A stretch of DNA of 33,720 bases from a gamma proteobacterium endosymbiont of Lamellibrachia anaximandri (GCA_016756855.1 JAESPD010000040.1:1-33720), one strand, 5' to 3'. Positions 1-9,644 are shown, numbered from the stretch's first letter. A program made the numbers and translations. Notes: generated from the letters alone by a model not told the origin.

Positions 1-504
1 TGAGCTTTGATCCTTTGCATCGCATTGGATCAACAGCATAGAATCAGAAAGCTATGTTGTCAAGCTTCTATTGGTGCAAGTTTGTTAATCTGGATGGTGG
101 GGGGGTGAGTAGTTACTATAAACTAATATATTGGTTGACGCAGATCAGTCTTACCCTTTTTCAGGTCTTGTGTTCACGGGAAAGCCGTCTAGATTATCCT
201 TATACAAGGTAAAAAACAGATAAAAGCCAACCCCTGTTGCTATGGGGGACGGAAAGCAAACGGGACTCGATGTCCCCGCCCGCATGCTGAGGTTCAGGCG
301 TAGAACGCTGACAGTCTCGGATAGCGGTGGGGGAGCATGAGACAAGCCGGGCTGCCGGGAGTGACCTCCGTTAGGGTCACGATCAGGCAGTCCGGCTTTT
401 ATTTTTTTACGGATTGCCGGTGGGGAACTGGAAAGACACATCTTTTCGGATGTGGCGAGATCCGCAAGATCCCTATTTGCCGGCGATCATTTGGGGAGGG
501 CACC
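1..504. other. Non-coding leader region upstream of the giant surface protein
   Basis: No convincing coding frame is seen on either strand. The first about 230 bases are AT-richer than the gene that follows. From about 240 the plus strand becomes rich in short inverted repeats: GGGAC/GTCCC at about 257-271, GTCTC/GAGAC around 313-343, and a large terminator hairpin at 345-397. A small hairpin (CACATC/GATGTG) lies at about 437-454. The structured part could be a small RNA, an attenuating leader, or simply the 3' end of an upstream transcript. I did not recognise a known riboswitch class. Confidence 0.5.
345..408 (+). terminator. Strong Rho-independent terminator or attenuator
   Basis: The arm AGCCGGGCTGCC (345-356) pairs with GGCAGTCCGGCT (386-397) over 12 bp with one G-U pair. 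The loop holds a second stem (GTGACC with GGTCAC). The hairpin is followed by TTTT, an A and seven Ts (397-408). It lies about 100 bases upstream of the likely GTG start at 505. It therefore either ends a transcript entering from the left or acts as an attenuator for the surface-protein gene. Confidence 0.8.
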
Positions 505-951
505 GTGTCACACTGGACTCAGACTCTGTGGTTTCGGTTTCTGGCGCGTCTCCTTTCGGTCTTCCTGGTGTTCCAGGGGGTACCACCGCTCCGATTATCC
601 CTCCCCGCTATAGATCCGCTCTTCCTGCTGGGCATCAGCACGGCCCAGGCCCAGGAGGTGCCGGAATGGCTTGTCTCCACGGTGGATGCCGATCATGAGG
701 ACCGCTTCATCCAGGAGAAGATCGCCGAACTCGGCCCCGGTTCAGGAGCCGCCTTCGCCTTCGTGCGGGACGAGATCGGCTACGAGGCCTATACCGGCTC
801 CCTGCGCGGGGCGCGCGGAACCCTCTGGTCCGATGCCGGCAACAGCCTGGACCAGGCCAGCCTGCTGATCGCCCTGCTGCGGGGGCAGGGTATTGGTGCG
901 CGGTACGCTTGGCGAGGCGGATGCCAAGGTATTGATCGCCTTGATGTTTGA
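505..951 (+). CDS. N-terminal fragment of giant exported protein: signal peptide plus transglutaminase-like domain (frameshifted)
   Basis: The likely start is GTG at 505, preceded by GGGGAGGG at 494-500; an in-frame ATG at 337 lies inside the terminator and is less likely. The first about 50 residues hold a hydrophobic stretch ending in AQAQ, consistent with a signal peptide. A transglutaminase-like segment follows (GNSLDQASLLIALLR, then GIGARY). The position usually held by the catalytic Cys is Ser, so it is probably non-catalytic. After Tyr (codon 904) the family pattern continues in the +1-shifted frame of the next CDS (VRGTLGEAD), so the last residues of this fragment are out-of-frame sequence. 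Together with 893-9292 it was almost certainly one gene of about 2,930 codons. Whether the break is real or an assembly error cannot be told from the sequence alone. Confidence 0.75.
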   Translation: MSHWTQTLWFRFLARLLSVFLVFQGVPPLRLSLPAIDPLFLLGISTAQAQEVPEWLVSTVDADHEDRFIQEKIAELGPGSGAAFAFVRDEIGYEAYTGSLRGARGTLWSDAGNSLDQASLLIALLRGQGIGARYAWRGGCQGIDRLDV

Positions 952-3900
952 TCCGGAGCTGATGGCTCAGGCCGTGGGGTATATTCCGGATAAATACGCT
1001 AAGGCCGATCCTGTAAACGATCCTGAATTCATGGCTGAAGCTACCGATCACTGGTGGGTTGAACTTGAGGATGGAACACTACTTGATCCCAGTTTTTCCG
1101 ATGGAGCTGTGCGTGGTATAGCCGATTCATCCTACTTCGAGGTTCCTGAAGCAGAACGGCATAAAGTGACTCTCCGACTCAAGGCGGAATTCTACAATAT
1201 TCTCTCTAACTTTACGTATAAGACTCCCTTGGAACACACTTTTTCAACACCTGAAGTTTATGGGAAAGCACTGTCGCTGGCGCATTTTGTAAGCAGCTAC
1301 CAGCCGTCTGCATTGATTGGCGGATTTAAGACATATACTTATTCACCCTTTCTGATTGTTGATGACAACGGTGCCACACCGGATAACAACGCCACATTAG
1401 ACAGCAATTCTATAATTCGAGGGCAGGATTACCAAGAATTTTTCAGCAGTCTTCTACCGGTGTTGGCAAATTCCACCCTTACTCGTTTGACACTGGACAT
1501 TGACGTACAGGATCCTGGCATGGAAACGGAGACCTTATCACGAGACCTCCTGGATAGGGTTGGGTTTGCTGCGCGGCATGGCTTGGATAGTCCACAGGCA
1601 GTGGATAGTGAGATGCCGGCAATTACTGAGTACGATGTTGCAACAATCAATATTCTTCCAGGAAAAACCGACACATCTGCCGTCGTGAGCATAACCAGCC
1701 AGCTTGCCGATCTTTATATTGAATCCAGGAAGTTAAGCGACGAGACACTCCCGATAAGCCAAAAAGATCCGTCACTATGGACAGTGGAAGAACAGAGCAA
1801 GCTTGAGCATTACAAAGATCTGATGGTGCAACTCCAGATCGCGAGCACGCGTTATCTGGGTATCTTGTTTCTCAAAGATTCGGACTACTGGACAGAGACT
1901 ACTGCGAAAGGCCACTTGGTACGCGCCTATTTTAATTCACCTAGATTGATTCTCAGCAGTTCATTTGTGCATGGGGACAGAGCGACCAATGACTCGAGTT
2001 TGCATGCATCTTTGGATCTTCTAAAGAACAGGATACAGGTTATTCCATACCCAAGACAGAACAGCATTGCCGATGTTCTGTTCAACGCCAGCAGAGGTAT
2101 AAGGGAAAACATCCTGGAGAAGAATGCAGTCGAGCAGATGCTCGAGCCAGATGAAAATGCGATTGTCTCTTTAGCGTCCGCAATTGAAGTCTTTCAAAAT
2201 GCTAACGAACAGAAGATCGAGATCATCAATCTTTTTGGTGAGGCAGACATTCAGAAGCTTATGACCCTTGAGATATCGTCAGAGGCGAAGGCCAGAATTA
2301 CTGAAGCACTTCGATTGAATAAAACCGTCAATGTACCCGTACGTGCTGTAAGTGTAGATGGCAATCCCGCTATTGCCTGGTATGAAATTAATAACACAAC
2401 CGGAGAACTCATCGGTGTCAGCGAAGATGGGAGACACGGAATTGCGGAATATGTTGCTCTCTTATCTGTTGCCCTGCAGGCAACAGGAATACTTTGGCTG
2501 ATCAATGCATTTGGGTGGGATCGGTTGATGATATTTTTGGCTAATCCACCCAGTTCTCTACCTTCAGGATTGCAGGACGGCCCTCTAAAAAATAGTTGGG
2601 TAGACTATGCAATATGGTATCAAACCGAAGAAGGACAGATGACGCTGGAGCAGGAAGCAGCGTTGGAAAATGAAAAAGGTATTGGATTTGATTTCAGTGA
2701 AAAGGATCCAGATACTGGTAACCCGATAATCGGCCATATTCTGCTTAAAGTTCCTTTTGGCAAGGATGTGCCTGTACCTATTCGGTTTCTCGAGTACATT
2801 GGCGCACCAGTAGGTGTGGAAGGAAGTGTAATTCGATGGGCAGGTCTTGGTCTTGAGGTAATCGGTTTAATGAATCCAGGTCCGGGCTCCCTTTCTGGCA
2901 GCATGATTTCTGTACCTGGGTTGGCAATGGAGATACTGCAAGAGCCCGCGTTTACCGTTGCATTTGGTGACGCAAGCATAGGTTCGGCCTTTCAGGTCAA
3001 CATCACTAATGAAGGGAGCGAGGGGAGTTTTCAGCTTTCGGCAACCGATCCCGTGGGTGGGAAGGTTTTGTTATCTGTCGATACAATTTCAATTCCAGCC
3101 GGAAAGACGGGTCGGGCAAGCGTTTATCTGCAGCCCAGCCTCAACGATTCGCTTCCAGTGTCAGGGACAGCCCTTCCGTTTTCGGTCACTATCACCCGGG
3201 AGGATAATCCAGCCGTTAATCTCACCCAGAATATGGCATTTGCTATGCCCGAAGTCTATACGCTTCGGGTGGAAGCAGACCCCGCCACTCTTTTTAGCAC
3301 TCCATCTGGGACTGTGCAGACTGAGATAAATTTCTCCAATACTGGGAACGTGGTGCAAACGGTAGGAGCCAATCTGGACGTATTGCCCGGCTTCACAGTA
3401 TCCGACCTTGGTGGCCCGCAGGTATTAAATCCTGGAGAGGTGCTTTCCCGTACTATCAGTTTTTCGGCACAAGGACTGGATATTGATAGTGACCACTATA
3501 CTCAGTTGATTGCCACTTACGGCGACAGTGGCGAATTGGAGACACGTGTTTCACTGCACCTGCATGTGGCCGCCCCCGGCTCCCTGCAGGCCCTGAACGC
3601 GGCCACCGACGCCGATGCTCTGGCCCGTCCCGAACTGGCGGATACACTGGAAATCCTGGGACAGGATCTGAGCAGTCTCTATCAGGATCAGACTGATGAA
3701 ACCCGCAAAGAGCGGGTGCTGGCCGGTCTGAGTGGGTTGCTGGCGCAGATCGACGATCCCCTGCTGGAGACCTTCGCGGCAGATATTGCAGCCGCCCAAC
3801 AGGCCATAGCCAACAGTACCCCCACCACGCTGGCCAGCGCCCTGGATATATTGGCCGCCACCCTGACGCCATTCGGCGACCAACTGGCAGCGATGGCTGA

Positions 3901-6900
3901 CCACGATTTCGAACTGGCCCTGCGGCCCAACAGCGCCGAGGCGCAACCCCAGAGTCCAGCCGACTTCGGGCTCTATCTGAAGAACAGGGGGACCGAGTCC
4001 ACCGTCTACAGCCTGAGCTTGGCGGGCGTGCCCGCCGGCATCACCGCCACGCTGAGTCAGGACTCAGTGACCTTGCCCGCCGGCTTTGCGGTTGAGCCCG
4101 GTGTTACCGGCACCCACCACCTGCCGATCGCTATCGATGTCACACTCACCCAACCGGCGGATGAGTTGACTGCCTTCGAATTTGAACTGGTGGTGACCGC
4201 CGACGGCGCGCCGCAAGTGCAACGTTCGACCTACGGCAGCTTCACCGCCAGGGATGAGTTGGTGAGCGTGCTCTCAGTGACCAGCACTCCGGCCTTTACA
4301 GACCCCGGCGGCAGTGTGGATGTGACCACGCGGCTGCTCAATGCGCTGAACCGGGAGCGGGATCTGCTGGTGAGCTACCGGGTGAAAAACGCAGGTGGCG
4401 GGGAACTCTTCAGTTCCGCACCACAGGCCGTGCAGATGAGCGTGCTCTCATCGGTGGCAACGGTCTCCCTGGGCGCATTCGATACCAGCGGTCTGCCGCT
4501 TGGGAGTTATACACTTGAGGTCAGTGTCACCGAGTCCGATGGCACGCCGCTTGCGGGTGGCTCCGGCAGCGGAACCCTGCTGGTCGGCTCGCCTTTGAAC
4601 GCAACCTTGTCGGTCGACCCGGACAGCCTCCCGGCGGGGGATGGTCAGGCGGCGGTCACGCTGCAGATCGGCAGTCTGGTGGATTATGACGCCAATGGCA
4701 TCGCTCTGATCGGTCTGACCGATACCCTTGGCGGTGGGCGTTCCGTGGCGGTTCGGGGGGATTATGCCTACCTGGGCGGCACCGAGGGCGTCACCGTATT
4801 GAATATCAGCACGCCCCAGGATCCGCAGATTGTCCATACCTTCGGCTCGGCCGGCAATAACCGCACCTGGATCAAGGGTGACTACCTGCTGGTGGCCCAT
4901 GAATTCGATCTGTCTGTCTATGGTCTGACCGATCCGGCACAGCCCGAGCTGTTGGCCTCGGCCGCCAGTGGCATCACTGGAACCCACGCATCGGGTCTCT
5001 ATGTGCAGGGCGATCTGGCCTTCGTCAACACAATAATCTTTATCTGGGGCAGCAGCTTTGTAGGGATTCGCGGCGATACCATCATTTATGATCTGACCGA
5101 TCCGCTGAATCCACAGAGCCTGGGGCTGTTTTACAACACACCCCAGGGTTCCTATCCACAGTGGCCGGGCAGTAACTATTTCATCGGCGAGAGCGCAGTC
5201 GGCAAGGACAACGTGGTCTATCTGATGAGCAGCTCGGCGGAGACCGATGCCGTTGGGGGTACAGGAAGGCTGCGGATGCTCGATGTCAGCGATCCACAGA
5301 ATGTCACCGAAGCCGGCGTTTTCGATCTTCCCGGCTCGGTGCTGCTGGGCGGCATGGCCATTCAGGGGGACAGGGCCTTAGTGGTGGGTACGGATGGTCC
5401 GTTTGTCATCAGTGACGGATCCCCAGTGCAGAGCGGCCAAATGACGCTGCATCTGCTGGATGTGACCGACCCCCTGAATCCTACGATACTGGGGTCAGAA
5501 CTGTTGGCTGGTGAGGGGCTGTACAGACTTTTACTGTTTACAGTGCGCAGTGTTACTGATGAACTCTTCGTCATAGAAGATATAGCTTTGAATGGTCAGG
5601 CAAAACTGCGTCTGGTGGATGCCAGCGATCCTGCGAATCTCAGGGTTATCGATATTGACACGGCGAGCGTGGTTGGAGGGGCCCTGTTCAGCAGTGGGTT
5701 GCTCTACACCGCCAGCAACTCCGGTCTGGGTGTTTATGATCTGGGTGGTCTGATCGGTATCCCAGTGAGTGCACAGGTGCAGGTACCGAATGACGGCAGG
5801 GCCGTTATCCTGCCGGGTTCGTTCAACCGGGCGCCGGACAGCACCACGCCAGGGGCCGGTTTCGATACCCTGCAGTGGGATCTGTTGCTGCAGACTGGTC
5901 AGCTCAGCCATGTCCTAAACTGGCAGGTCCAGCTGGACGGTCTGCAGCCGGGCGAGGCCAGGGATGCAGCGTTAGGTGGAACGGTTGACTTCACCGCCTG
6001 GGGCAGTGCGGGTTCCATACAATTGCCCGCCACATCTGTGGCGGTGGAGCAGGTCGTGGCCCTGACGCCTGAGAGCCGCACGATGCGGCCGGGTGAGGAG
6101 AGTCTCTATACCGTTACACTGATGAATCCGGCAGCCACAGCTATGACTTACGATCTGGGACTGCAGGGGCTTCCACCCGAGTGGGTGACACTGCAGGCTA
6201 CCGTGGAGGTGCCGGCGGCCGGGTCGATCGATCTTCCTCTGACGGTGCGTGCAGATGCACTTGCCAGCCTGGGCGAGCATGGGTTTGCGGTAACAGCGGC
6301 TACGGCCGGTGGCGCCAGAGGGTTAGCTTATAGCAGACTGGTACTGGAAGGCACTGCTGTGATCCAGGCCGAAATCCACGGTGTGGTGATTACCTTGACC
6401 CCACTTCAGGATACGGCAGGGCAGGGAACCAGTGCGACCTACCGGGTGCGCATCATCAATACCGGCAATGTCACCGAGACCTACGAGCTGACCGGCCAGT
6501 TGCCGGTGGGTATCCAGGGTCTCTTCGGCGAGACGAGCGTAACGGTGGCGCCCGGTCTCGACAACTATCGTGAAGTGCTGTTGACCCTGACCGCGCCCCC
6601 TGGGGTCGCTGCCGGTGGTCAGAACTTCGATGTAACCGCCACCTCCACCGGCACGTCCGGGGTGACAGACCAGGCTGCGGGCACGCTGAACGTCTCCGGT
6701 TTCGGGGTCGATGTGGCCCTGACCGCCTTGGCCGCAAGGCCGGACGACAGTACCTTCCTCATGCGGGTGACCAACACCGGTCAGAGTCAGGATACCTTCG
6801 ACCTGAGCCTGGGCGGGGTTCTGGCCCCGGCCGCCACCCTGGAAATTACCGCAGTCACCCTGGCGGCAGGTGCTTCCCGGGACGTGACGGTTACCGTCAT

Positions 6901-9292
6901 CGGTATCGACTTCGCCTATCCGGGTTCTCTGGATCTGGTGGTCATTGCCACCTCCCGCGGCGATAGCAACGTACAGGACCGGGCCGCAGCCGCGATCGAC
7001 ATACCCCAAAGTCAGGGACTGACCGTGAGCCTGGAGCCGGTGGAGGTTGAACTGCCGGGCGTGGGCGATGGTGCCTTCCTGGTGCTGGTGCAAAACAGCG
7101 GCAACAGCGAAGATGCCTACTCGGCTGCCATCACCGGTACCGGCGGCGTCATCAGTGCCGCCAATCTGGACGGGCTGGATGGCCAGCCGACCCAGTCCAT
7201 TCCCAGCTTCCGGTTGCCCGGACTCGCCACCGGGGCTATCCTGCTCAACGTCAGCCTGAGCAGTTTCGGGGAGGGGACCGTTGACGTGACTATCCATTCG
7301 CAGAGCAACGCGCAAATCAGTGGGACGGTAACCGCCCGGCTGAAGACCGCAAATCAGAACCCGGTGGCCGATCCCGGAGCCGATCGCACTATCCACTTGG
7401 GCGACTTGGTTCAGCTGGACGGCAGCAACAGCACCGACCCGGATCAAAGGCCCTCGTCCCTGACCTATGCCTGGAGCTTCATCGCCGTGCCGCCCGGCAG
7501 CGTCCTGGACGATCAGGCCATCGCCGGTGCGAATACCGTCTCGGCCTCTTTTACACCGGACCTGACCGGCCAGTACCGGGTGCAGCTTATCGTATCCGAC
7601 GGGCTGCTGTCGGATTCCCGTGAGGTGGCCTTCCAGGTGGAGAATCAGGTGCCGGTGGCCGATGCCGGACCCGATCTCTCCGTTCTGATCGGTGAAGCCC
7701 TGATCCTCAACGGCAGCGGTTCCCACGACCCGGACCGGGATCTGATCCGCTACTGGTGGACCCTGGCTCAGACACCGGCGGGCAGCGCCCTGACTCAGGA
7801 CGATATCGGCAACGCGACTACCCCGGAACCTTCTTTCACGCCCGACCTGGCGGGTCTCTACGAACTGGCGCTGGTGGTGACGGACGGCGATCTGGACAGC
7901 AATCCGGACCCGATCCGGATCAGTGCCTACGATGCGGACCTGCCGCCGCATGCGGATGCCGGACCGGACCGGAATGCCCTCGTAGGGGATCAGGCTGTCC
8001 TGGACGGCAGCGGGAGTTATGACCCGGATACGGCGCCGCAACCGCTGACCTGCCGCTGGACCTTCGCCAACCTGCCGCCCGGCAGTGCCCTGGACGATGC
8101 GGCGATCTCCAACGCGGCCTCGGCAGTGGCCTCCTTCCTGCCGGATGTGGCTGGGACCTATAGCCTGGATCTGGAGGTCTCGGACGGCTTGGTCCAGCAC
8201 AGCGACCAGATAAGCGTCCATTGCTACCTGGTTGAAACACCCCCCAACGCCGATGCGGGAGACGACACCCTGGCCGGAAAGGGGATCCCGGTCAGCCTGG
8301 ACGCCGGTGCAAGCTCCGATCCCGACACCCCGTCACAAGGCCTGAGCTACACCTGGAGCTTCGTTTCCATACCGCAAGGCAGCGGCCTGGACAATGCGGA
8401 TCTCAGCAATGCCAATACCGCCACCCCTGGTTTCACGCCGGACGTAGAAGGCCGTTACGTACTGCGCCTGACCCTGTCCGACGGGACGGGCGAGGACTCG
8501 GACAACGTCATGGTCAGCGCCAAGGCCGGAACCGGAGGAGATGTGGTGGGCGCGGGTGGCGGTGGATTCGGTTGGCTGGAACTGTGGTTGTTGTTGACTT
8601 GGCTCGGGATTGCCGGAGCGTTGCGTGGGCGTCGAAGATTCGGCCAATTGCCCGTGGCATTGATGCTTGCCTTTCTGCTAGCGGGTGGAGGACTGTTTCC
8701 CCGTCCCGCCGAGGCTGCTGATGGACCCTGGTACATGGGAGTCTCGGTCGGGGCATCAAAATCCGCTGCCGACGCTGCCGAGTTGGATGCGAGTTTGGCC
8801 GCGCTGGGCTATTCCACCATCTCCACTCTGGACAATACCGACATCGGTTGGAAACTCTTCGGAGGATATCAGTGGAATCCCAACCTGGCGGTGGAGGCGG
8901 CCCTGGTCGATCTCGGCCAGGTGACCTCCCGCATCAGCGGCAACTTTGGCGATGACCTGGATGTATTCGTGGCCGATGTGGCCAGGGTGCATCCGTACTC
9001 TGCCAGGGGTATCAGTGCATCGATAATCGGCGAGCTGCCGGTGGCCCAGCGGTTCCGTCTATTCGGAAAGGTGGGGCTGTTTTTTTGGGACGCAGATATC
9101 GACGCGCGGTTCGAAGTGGGCGGTCAGCCCATCAGCTTCGATAGCAAGCAGGGAGTGGATCCGGTATTTGGAGCAGGGATGAAGTTCCATATCAACAAAA
9201 AAACGGCGGTTAGGGTGGAGTGGGAGCGCTATGAAATTGACAGAGACTCCGTGCAACTCTTCTCCGCAGGCGTCGAATATCGTTTTCCCTGA
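893..9292 (+). CDS. Giant multidomain surface protein: Ig-like repeats, LVIVD propeller, PKD repeats, GlyGly-CTERM-like segment and OmpA-like barrel
   Basis: This open frame of about 2,800 codons continues the fragment at 505-951. Order of parts by position: end of the transglutaminase-like domain (DHWWVELEDG, to about 1130); mixed alpha/beta region to about 2900; Ig/CARDB-like strands about 2950-3580; a helical Ala/Leu-rich stretch 3590-3900; more Ig-like modules to 4650; an LVIVD-type beta-propeller about 4690-5760; Ig-like modules 6060-7330; four PKD-type repeats 7358-8520; a Gly-rich/hydrophobic/Arg segment 8549-8640; a second signal-like hydrophobic segment 8645-8710; and an eight-strand OmpA-like barrel 8712-9292 ending in YRFP. 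The architecture says secreted or cell-surface, perhaps adhesion or matrix. The first codon here (TTG 893) is nominal, because the true start is at 505 before the frameshift. Having a sorting-type tail and a barrel in one chain is unusual. Confidence 0.85.
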   Translation: MVRGTLGEADAKVLIALMFDPELMAQAVGYIPDKYAKADPVNDPEFMAEATDHWWVELEDGTLLDPSFSDGAVRGIADSSYFEVPEAERHKVTLRLKAEFYNILSNFTYKTPLEHTFSTPEVYGKALSLAHFVSSYQPSALIGGFKTYTYSPFLIVDDNGATPDNNATLDSNSIIRGQDYQEFFSSLLPVLANSTLTRLTLDIDVQDPGMETETLSRDLLDRVGFAARHGLDSPQAVDSEMPAITEYDVATINILPGKTDTSAVVSITSQLADLYIESRKLSDETLPISQKDPSLWTVEEQSKLEHYKDLMVQLQIASTRYLGILFLKDSDYWTETTAKGHLVRAYFNSPRLILSSSFVHGDRATNDSSLHASLDLLKNRIQVIPYPRQNSIADVLFNASRGIRENILEKNAVEQMLEPDENAIVSLASAIEVFQNANEQKIEIINLFGEADIQKLMTLEISSEAKARITEALRLNKTVNVPVRAVSVDGNPAIAWYEINNTTGELIGVSEDGRHGIAEYVALLSVALQATGILWLINAFGWDRLMIFLANPPSSLPSGLQDGPLKNSWVDYAIWYQTEEGQMTLEQEAALENEKGIGFDFSEKDPDTGNPIIGHILLKVPFGKDVPVPIRFLEYIGAPVGVEGSVIRWAGLGLEVIGLMNPGPGSLSGSMISVPGLAMEILQEPAFTVAFGDASIGSAFQVNITNEGSEGSFQLSATDPVGGKVLLSVDTISIPAGKTGRASVYLQPSLNDSLPVSGTALPFSVTITREDNPAVNLTQNMAFAMPEVYTLRVEADPATLFSTPSGTVQTEINFSNTGNVVQTVGANLDVLPGFTVSDLGGPQVLNPGEVLSRTISFSAQGLDIDSDHYTQLIATYGDSGELETRVSLHLHVAAPGSLQALNAATDADALARPELADTLEILGQDLSSLYQDQTDETRKERVLAGLSGLLAQIDDPLLETFAADIAAAQQAIANSTPTTLASALDILAATLTPFGDQLAAMADHDFELALRPNSAEAQPQSPADFGLYLKNRGTESTVYSLSLAGVPAGITATLSQDSVTLPAGFAVEPGVTGTHHLPIAIDVTLTQPADELTAFEFELVVTADGAPQVQRSTYGSFTARDELVSVLSVTSTPAFTDPGGSVDVTTRLLNALNRERDLLVSYRVKNAGGGELFSSAPQAVQMSVLSSVATVSLGAFDTSGLPLGSYTLEVSVTESDGTPLAGGSGSGTLLVGSPLNATLSVDPDSLPAGDGQAAVTLQIGSLVDYDANGIALIGLTDTLGGGRSVAVRGDYAYLGGTEGVTVLNISTPQDPQIVHTFGSAGNNRTWIKGDYLLVAHEFDLSVYGLTDPAQPELLASAASGITGTHASGLYVQGDLAFVNTIIFIWGSSFVGIRGDTIIYDLTDPLNPQSLGLFYNTPQGSYPQWPGSNYFIGESAVGKDNVVYLMSSSAETDAVGGTGRLRMLDVSDPQNVTEAGVFDLPGSVLLGGMAIQGDRALVVGTDGPFVISDGSPVQSGQMTLHLLDVTDPLNPTILGSELLAGEGLYRLLLFTVRSVTDELFVIEDIALNGQAKLRLVDASDPANLRVIDIDTASVVGGALFSSGLLYTASNSGLGVYDLGGLIGIPVSAQVQVPNDGRAVILPGSFNRAPDSTTPGAGFDTLQWDLLLQTGQLSHVLNWQVQLDGLQPGEARDAALGGTVDFTAWGSAGSIQLPATSVAVEQVVALTPESRTMRPGEESLYTVTLMNPAATAMTYDLGLQGLPPEWVTLQATVEVPAAGSIDLPLTVRADALASLGEHGFAVTAATAGGARGLAYSRLVLEGTAVIQAEIHGVVITLTPLQDTAGQGTSATYRVRIINTGNVTETYELTGQLPVGIQGLFGETSVTVAPGLDNYREVLLTLTAPPGVAAGGQNFDVTATSTGTSGVTDQAAGTLNVSGFGVDVALTALAARPDDSTFLMRVTNTGQSQDTFDLSLGGVLAPAATLEITAVTLAAGASRDVTVTVIGIDFAYPGSLDLVVIATSRGDSNVQDRAAAAIDIPQSQGLTVSLEPVEVELPGVGDGAFLVLVQNSGNSEDAYSAAITGTGGVISAANLDGLDGQPTQSIPSFRLPGLATGAILLNVSLSSFGEGTVDVTIHSQSNAQISGTVTARLKTANQNPVADPGADRTIHLGDLVQLDGSNSTDPDQRPSSLTYAWSFIAVPPGSVLDDQAIAGANTVSASFTPDLTGQYRVQLIVSDGLLSDSREVAFQVENQVPVADAGPDLSVLIGEALILNGSGSHDPDRDLIRYWWTLAQTPAGSALTQDDIGNATTPEPSFTPDLAGLYELALVVTDGDLDSNPDPIRISAYDADLPPHADAGPDRNALVGDQAVLDGSGSYDPDTAPQPLTCRWTFANLPPGSALDDAAISNAASAVASFLPDVAGTYSLDLEVSDGLVQHSDQISVHCYLVETPPNADAGDDTLAGKGIPVSLDAGASSDPDTPSQGLSYTWSFVSIPQGSGLDNADLSNANTATPGFTPDVEGRYVLRLTLSDGTGEDSDNVMVSAKAGTGGDVVGAGGGGFGWLELWLLLTWLGIAGALRGRRRFGQLPVALMLAFLLAGGGLFPRPAEAADGPWYMGVSVGASKSAADAAELDASLAALGYSTISTLDNTDIGWKLFGGYQWNPNLAVEAALVDLGQVTSRISGNFGDDLDVFVADVARVHPYSARGISASIIGELPVAQRFRLFGKVGLFFWDADIDARFEVGGQPISFDSKQGVDPVFGAGMKFHINKKTAVRVEWERYEIDRDSVQLFSAGVEYRFP
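7358..8520 (+). repeat. Four tandem PKD-type repeats within the giant protein
   Basis: Repeat starts are at 7358, 7649, 7943 and 8240, so the units are 291, 294 and 297 bp. Each opens with a motif like P-x-ADAGPD, continues with LDGSGS-x-DPD, and has a mid-repeat Y-x-W-(T/S)-F-x-x-x-P-x-GS segment. Each ends with a Y-x-L-x-L-x-V-(T/S)-DG strand pair. This is the usual PKD/REJ-like extracellular beta-sandwich pattern. The repeats are diverged, so they are not a recent amplification. Confidence 0.85.
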
Positions 9293-9484
9293 CCCATCTT
9301 TGGCATACGATCCTCGGCAGCTCAAGCACATCGAACTCGACTGTAGGGCAAGCTGTCGGGAAGCGTAAATGCCCGGGTAAAAGCCAATCGGAAGTCTTGT
9401 CCTGTATCGGCCCCCTGCCGTTGTCCCCGATGCAGCAGTCTATATCGCCCCGCGAACCGACCCCGGTCAATCGCGCCACAAACC

Positions 9485-9628
9485 TGCCAGCGTGTTGATG
9501 CCGTCGATGGGGAGCGGATTTTCACTGTGCCCCAGGATCTGGAATCTTTGGGCTTTATTAGTGCAGCAGATGGCGTTAGTCTCCTGGCCACCCTTGACTG
9601 TAAAAAGCTGCCGAAGAACGGCTGGTAA
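9485..9628 (+). pseudogene. Possible remnant of the 3' end of a lost gene
   Basis: The frame starting TGC CAG CGT reads CQRVDAVDGERIF, then TVPQDLESLGFIS, and ends KKLPKNGW-stop at 9626-9628. Residue and codon use look like real protein here. No start codon is visible upstream before the in-frame stop at 9344, and the 9347-9484 part reads poorly. It could be the tail of a gene whose 5' part was deleted. No family was recognised. The rest of 9293-9644 shows no gene. Confidence 0.3.
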
Positions 9629-9644
9629 AAACTGGAGGATGCGT

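Noticed and set aside
230-345. Possible cyclic-di-GMP (GEMM) riboswitch, suggested by AAGCAAACGGG
   Set aside because: The conserved GCAAACC and ACGCAAAGCC segments with their stems are not present; only generic hairpins are seen.
6323-8221. Long open frame of about 630 codons on the minus strand
   Set aside because: It lies fully antisense to the Ig/PKD region of the giant protein, and its translation is low-complexity Gly/Arg/Gln/Val without any domain; it is a shadow of GC-rich codons.
8645-9292. Separate gene for the OmpA-like barrel
   Set aside because: The frame is continuous with the upstream PKD/GlyGly region and no ribosome binding site is seen before the possible starts (GTG/ATG near 8651-8662); kept as one CDS, with the fusion reported as a finding.
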